Origin: Colletes latitarsis
Taxonomy: Eukaryota > Arthropoda > Insecta > Hymenoptera > Colletidae
Length of the DNA: 64,000 nucleotides
NCBI RefSeq assembly: GCF_051014445.1
Contig: NW_027488368.1
Span: 8,370,001 to 8,434,000 of the forward strand
Direction of reading: 5' to 3'
In this document: positions 62,834-64,000 of the stretch, one piece after another
How positions within the stretch are numbered: the first letter of the stretch is position 1
How the letters are laid out: each line of letters starts with the position of its first letter
Position numbers and translations under genes: made by a program
The notes under the pieces: generated by a model
Databases searched by the model: none
Seen by the model: only the letters and a program-made list of their open reading frames with translations
What the model was told of the DNA's origin: nothing

Positions 62834-64000
62834 AGACATAACCGGCGTTATCCTCTAAAATATTAATCAGACCCAGGTTTAATTGACTATTTCAGTGTGG
62901 TACCACTTTACTACGTGGTGCAAGCCAGAAAAAGGCCAGGATCTGGCCAACAAGTATGCGAAAAATGCGAAAGTACGAGCCAGATGAGGGCAAATACCAG
63001 ACCTAACCCAGACATAACCAGCGTTATCCTCTAAAATACTTATCGGAACCAGCTTCTATTGACTGTTTCTGTGTGGTACCACATTGCTACGGGATCCAAA
63101 GCAGAAAAAACTCAGGATCTGGCCAAGAAGTATGCGAAAAATGCGAAAGTACGTGCCAGATGATGGCAAATACCAGACCTAACCGAGACATTACCGGCGT
63201 TATCCTCTAAAATGTTAATCGCAACCAGGTTTACTTGCCTGTTTCGGTGTGGAACAACATTACTACGTGATCCTAACCAGAAAAAACCCAGGATCTGCCC
63301 AACAAGTATCAGAAAAACGAGAAAGTATGAGCCAGATGATTGCAAACACCAGAACTATCCCAGACATAACCAGCGTTATCCTCTAAAATATTATTCGCAA
63401 CCTGATTTAATTGACTGTTTCGGTTTGGTACCACATTACTACGTGGTCCAAGCCAGAAAAAGGCCATGATCTGGCCAAAAAGTATGCGTAATAAGCGAAA
63501 GTACGAGCCAGATGAGGGCAAATCCTAGACCTAACCGAGACAGAACCGGCGTTATCCACTAAAATATTAATCGGACCCTGGTTTAATTGACTGTTTCAGT
63601 GTGGTACCACTTTACTACTTGGTCCAAGCCAGAAGGAGGCCAGGATCTGGCCAACAAGTATGCGAAAAATGCGAAAGTACAAGCCAGATGAGGGCAAATA
63701 CCAGACCTAACCCAGACATAACCAGCGTTATCCTCTAAAATAGTTATCGCAACCAGGTTTAATTGACTGTTTCGGTGTGGCACCGCGTTACTACGTGATC
63801 CAAACCAGAAAAAGGCCAGGATCTGGCCAACAAGTATGCGAAAAATGCGAAGGTACGAGCCAGATGAGGGCAAATACCAGACCTAACCCAGACATAACCG
63901 GCGTTATCCTCTAAAATATTAATCGGAACCTGGTTTAATTGACTGTTTCAGTGTGGTACCACATTACTACGGGATCCAAACCAGAAAAAACCCAGGATCT

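Larger units (their letters stand above)
46095..64000. repeat. 176-bp satellite array, right segment (about 102 monomers)
   Basis: This is the same 176-bp family in the same orientation as the left segment. It resumes in the middle of the monomer interrupted by the insertion. Higher-order copies are prominent here, with long segments repeating at offsets of about 3695, 4047, 4222, 5279 and 5455 bp, each close to a whole number of monomers (21, 23, 24, 30 and 31). Subfamily markers differ from the far left of the window: GGAACTAGAATTAATTG and AACTCGTATGTATGTGCC are frequent here and I did not see them in the first 35 kb. No gene is visible. The array runs off the right edge. Confidence 0.97.

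Noticed and set aside
495..63873. Recurring antisense open frames of 60-155 residues beginning like MPSSGSYFRIFRILVGQ
   Set aside because: They recur at multiples of 176 bp, two different parts of one frame are the same DNA read in different frames, and the stop comes from the fixed TTAATT of the monomer. Insertions and deletions ignore the reading frame. They are by-products of the satellite, not a gene family.
1..64000. CRISPR array
   Set aside because: Repeats are contiguous 176-bp units with no unique spacers between short identical repeats, and the size and variation fit satellite DNA.
1..64000. CENP-B box in the monomer
   Set aside because: TTTCGGTGTGG... and ...ACTACGGGAT look suggestive, but the spacing of the required TTCG, A and CGGG bases does not match the CENP-B box on either strand in the variants I checked.

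Overview
This 64 kb window is almost entirely a tandem satellite array. The repeat unit is 176 bp, about 44% G+C in the consensus I read off by eye, and roughly 360 monomers run head to tail in one orientation. There is no credible protein-coding gene, tRNA or rRNA gene, or CRISPR array. The many short antisense open frames are the same monomer read again and again in shifting frames, because 176 is not a multiple of 3. The array suggests eukaryotic heterochromatin, plausibly centromeric or pericentromeric. The species cannot be named from the window. The only clue is the inserted element, whose 3' tail recalls R1-clade non-LTR retrotransposons of arthropods, so an insect is my best guess (low to moderate confidence).

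Layout. 1-45481: satellite, with regional subfamilies and higher-order repeats (about 2.1-2.6 kb blocks in 0.9-12 kb; 2.6-4.2 kb blocks in 16-23.6 kb; 2.8-3.2 kb blocks in 24-31.5 kb; 2.8-3.7 kb blocks in 35.6-45 kb). 45482-46094: one insertion of about 587 bp (element 45496-46082) flanked by a perfect 14-bp target-site duplication and ending in about 24 A residues. 46095-64000: the satellite resumes in phase with the interrupted monomer and carries another set of higher-order blocks (about 3.7, 4.0, 4.2, 5.3 and 5.5 kb spacing).

The insertion is the standout. It is G+C-rich (about 70% outside the tail) and is packed with consecutive self-complementary hairpins: at least ten stems of 7-19 bp, one short stem closed by a GAAA tetraloop, and a possible pseudoknot or switch between two mutually exclusive stems. 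It is best explained as a recent target-primed retrotransposition of a highly structured RNA, either the 5'-truncated 3' end of a LINE or a separate structured short retroposon.

The satellite itself carries three recurrent short dyad symmetries per monomer, a 9-bp tandem subrepeat, and variant positions concentrated at CpG/TpG/CpA. Higher-order copies differ by whole numbers of monomers, as expected from unequal exchange. One monomer at 49513-49688 is strikingly divergent although its neighbours fit the higher-order register.
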